Shown piece by piece: positions 5,759 to 6,014 of a stretch of 6,014 nt of DNA (position 1 is its first letter; each line of letters opens with the position of its first letter). The notes under the pieces were generated by a model. That model worked only from the letters and a program-made list of their open reading frames with translations. It did not search any database and was not told the DNA's origin. The translations under genes and the position numbers were made by a program. The DNA lies in the NCBI GenBank assembly GCA_003538615.1, contig DPRT01000115.1, positions 3,989 to 10,002 of the forward strand. Reading direction: 5' to 3'. The stretch comes from Holophagaceae bacterium. Its GTDB lineage: Bacteria; Acidobacteriota; Holophagae; Holophagales; Holophagaceae.

Positions 5759-6014
5759 GCGAGCACCTCCTTCTGACCCAGGACCCGGGTCATGATTTCA
5801 CTCTGCTGGGGCAGGACACCGCCCATGCGGCGGACGTTCTCGAGCTCGGGGAACTGGCGGACGCCCGCCTTGCTGAGGGCGAGGCGCACCTCATCCTCCA
5901 GCTGGCCGGCGCTGGCTTCCACCACCACGAGGCGCTGGGCGCCCTTGATGGCGGCCTTCAGGTCCTCCACGGGGAAGGGCCAGAGGGTGATGGGCCGGAA
6001 GAGGCCGGCCTTGA
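5755..6014 (-). CDS. 2-oxoacid:ferredoxin oxidoreductase alpha subunit (C-terminal part only)
   Basis: Only the last 85 codons are in the window; the frame is open at the right edge. The visible sequence starts KAGLFRPITLWPFPVEDL and continues AIKGAQRLVVVEASAGQLEDEVRLAL. This is the characteristic end of KorA/VorB-type alpha subunits: the G-x-RPITLWPFP segment followed by the VVVE-x-x-GQL strand-loop of the C-terminal transketolase-like domain. The valine GTG at 5970 could be mistaken for a start, but the conserved sequence continues upstream of it without a break, so no start lies here. The alpha subunit contributes to the TPP site and 2-oxoacid binding. The stop TGA overlaps the beta-gamma start by four bases, indicating coupled translation and stoichiometric production. 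A small 2[4Fe-4S] ferredoxin-like delta subunit would be expected further upstream, outside the window. The name vorB is often used for this subunit, but too little is visible to fix the substrate. Confidence 0.9.
   Translation of the reverse strand, partial: KAGLFRPITLWPFPVEDLKAAIKGAQRLVVVEASAGQLEDEVRLALSKAGVRQFPELENVRRMGGVLPQQSEIMTRVLGQKEVLA

Noticed and set aside
4718..5776. A 352-codon open frame on the plus strand
   Set aside because: It is exactly antisense to the beta-gamma gene. The product is a low-complexity Gly/Ala/Val/Asp/His mix with no recognisable motif, as expected from the mirrored third-position GC bias of the real gene.
5755..5970. A separate small 71-residue gene starting at GTG 5970
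   Set aside because: Conserved alpha-subunit sequence (RPITLWPFP) continues upstream of this codon in the same frame to the window edge, so it is an internal valine.

Overview
The window is GC-rich (about two-thirds G+C by eye) bacterial chromosome with tightly packed housekeeping genes. I see no mobile element, CRISPR array, tRNA, rRNA or phage gene. Gene content and protein sequences (VOR-type 2-oxoacid:ferredoxin oxidoreductase, RbfA/TruB, a YgdQ-like TerC protein, third-position GC bias) would fit an anaerobic or facultative high-GC bacterium. Acidobacteriota of the Holophaga/Geothrix type is my best guess, but it rests on general resemblance and not on a marker gene.

Layout: (1) bases 1-1004, minus strand: phosphoglycerate kinase, with its C-terminus cut off by the window edge. 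(2) 1072-1797, minus strand: a class I SAM-dependent methyltransferase, 67 bp upstream of pgk and possibly co-transcribed with it. (3) 1798-1903: a 106-bp divergent intergenic region with a good -10 box (TACAAT) facing rightward. (4) 1904-3199, plus strand: rbfA and truB, which abut exactly (TGA|ATG) and form a ribosome/tRNA maturation pair. (5) 3196-3972, minus strand: a TerC-family membrane protein convergent with truB. The two stop codons lie in the same CTAG palindrome. (6) 4038-6014, minus strand: an operon of a 2-oxoacid:ferredoxin oxidoreductase alpha subunit (C-terminal part only), a fused beta-gamma subunit, and a small four-cysteine protein of unknown function, followed by a weak hairpin.

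The oxidoreductase genes would oxidatively decarboxylate 2-oxoacids (most likely branched-chain ones) to acyl-CoA and reduce ferredoxin. RbfA and TruB act in 30S maturation and tRNA psi55 formation. Pgk carries the first ATP-generating step of glycolysis. I did not find an evidently new multi-gene system. The points most worth a second look are the unassigned four-cysteine protein in the oxidoreductase operon, the beta-gamma fusion, the shared-stop convergent junction, and the separation of rbfA-truB from nusA-infB. No stretch over 300 bp lacks a gene.
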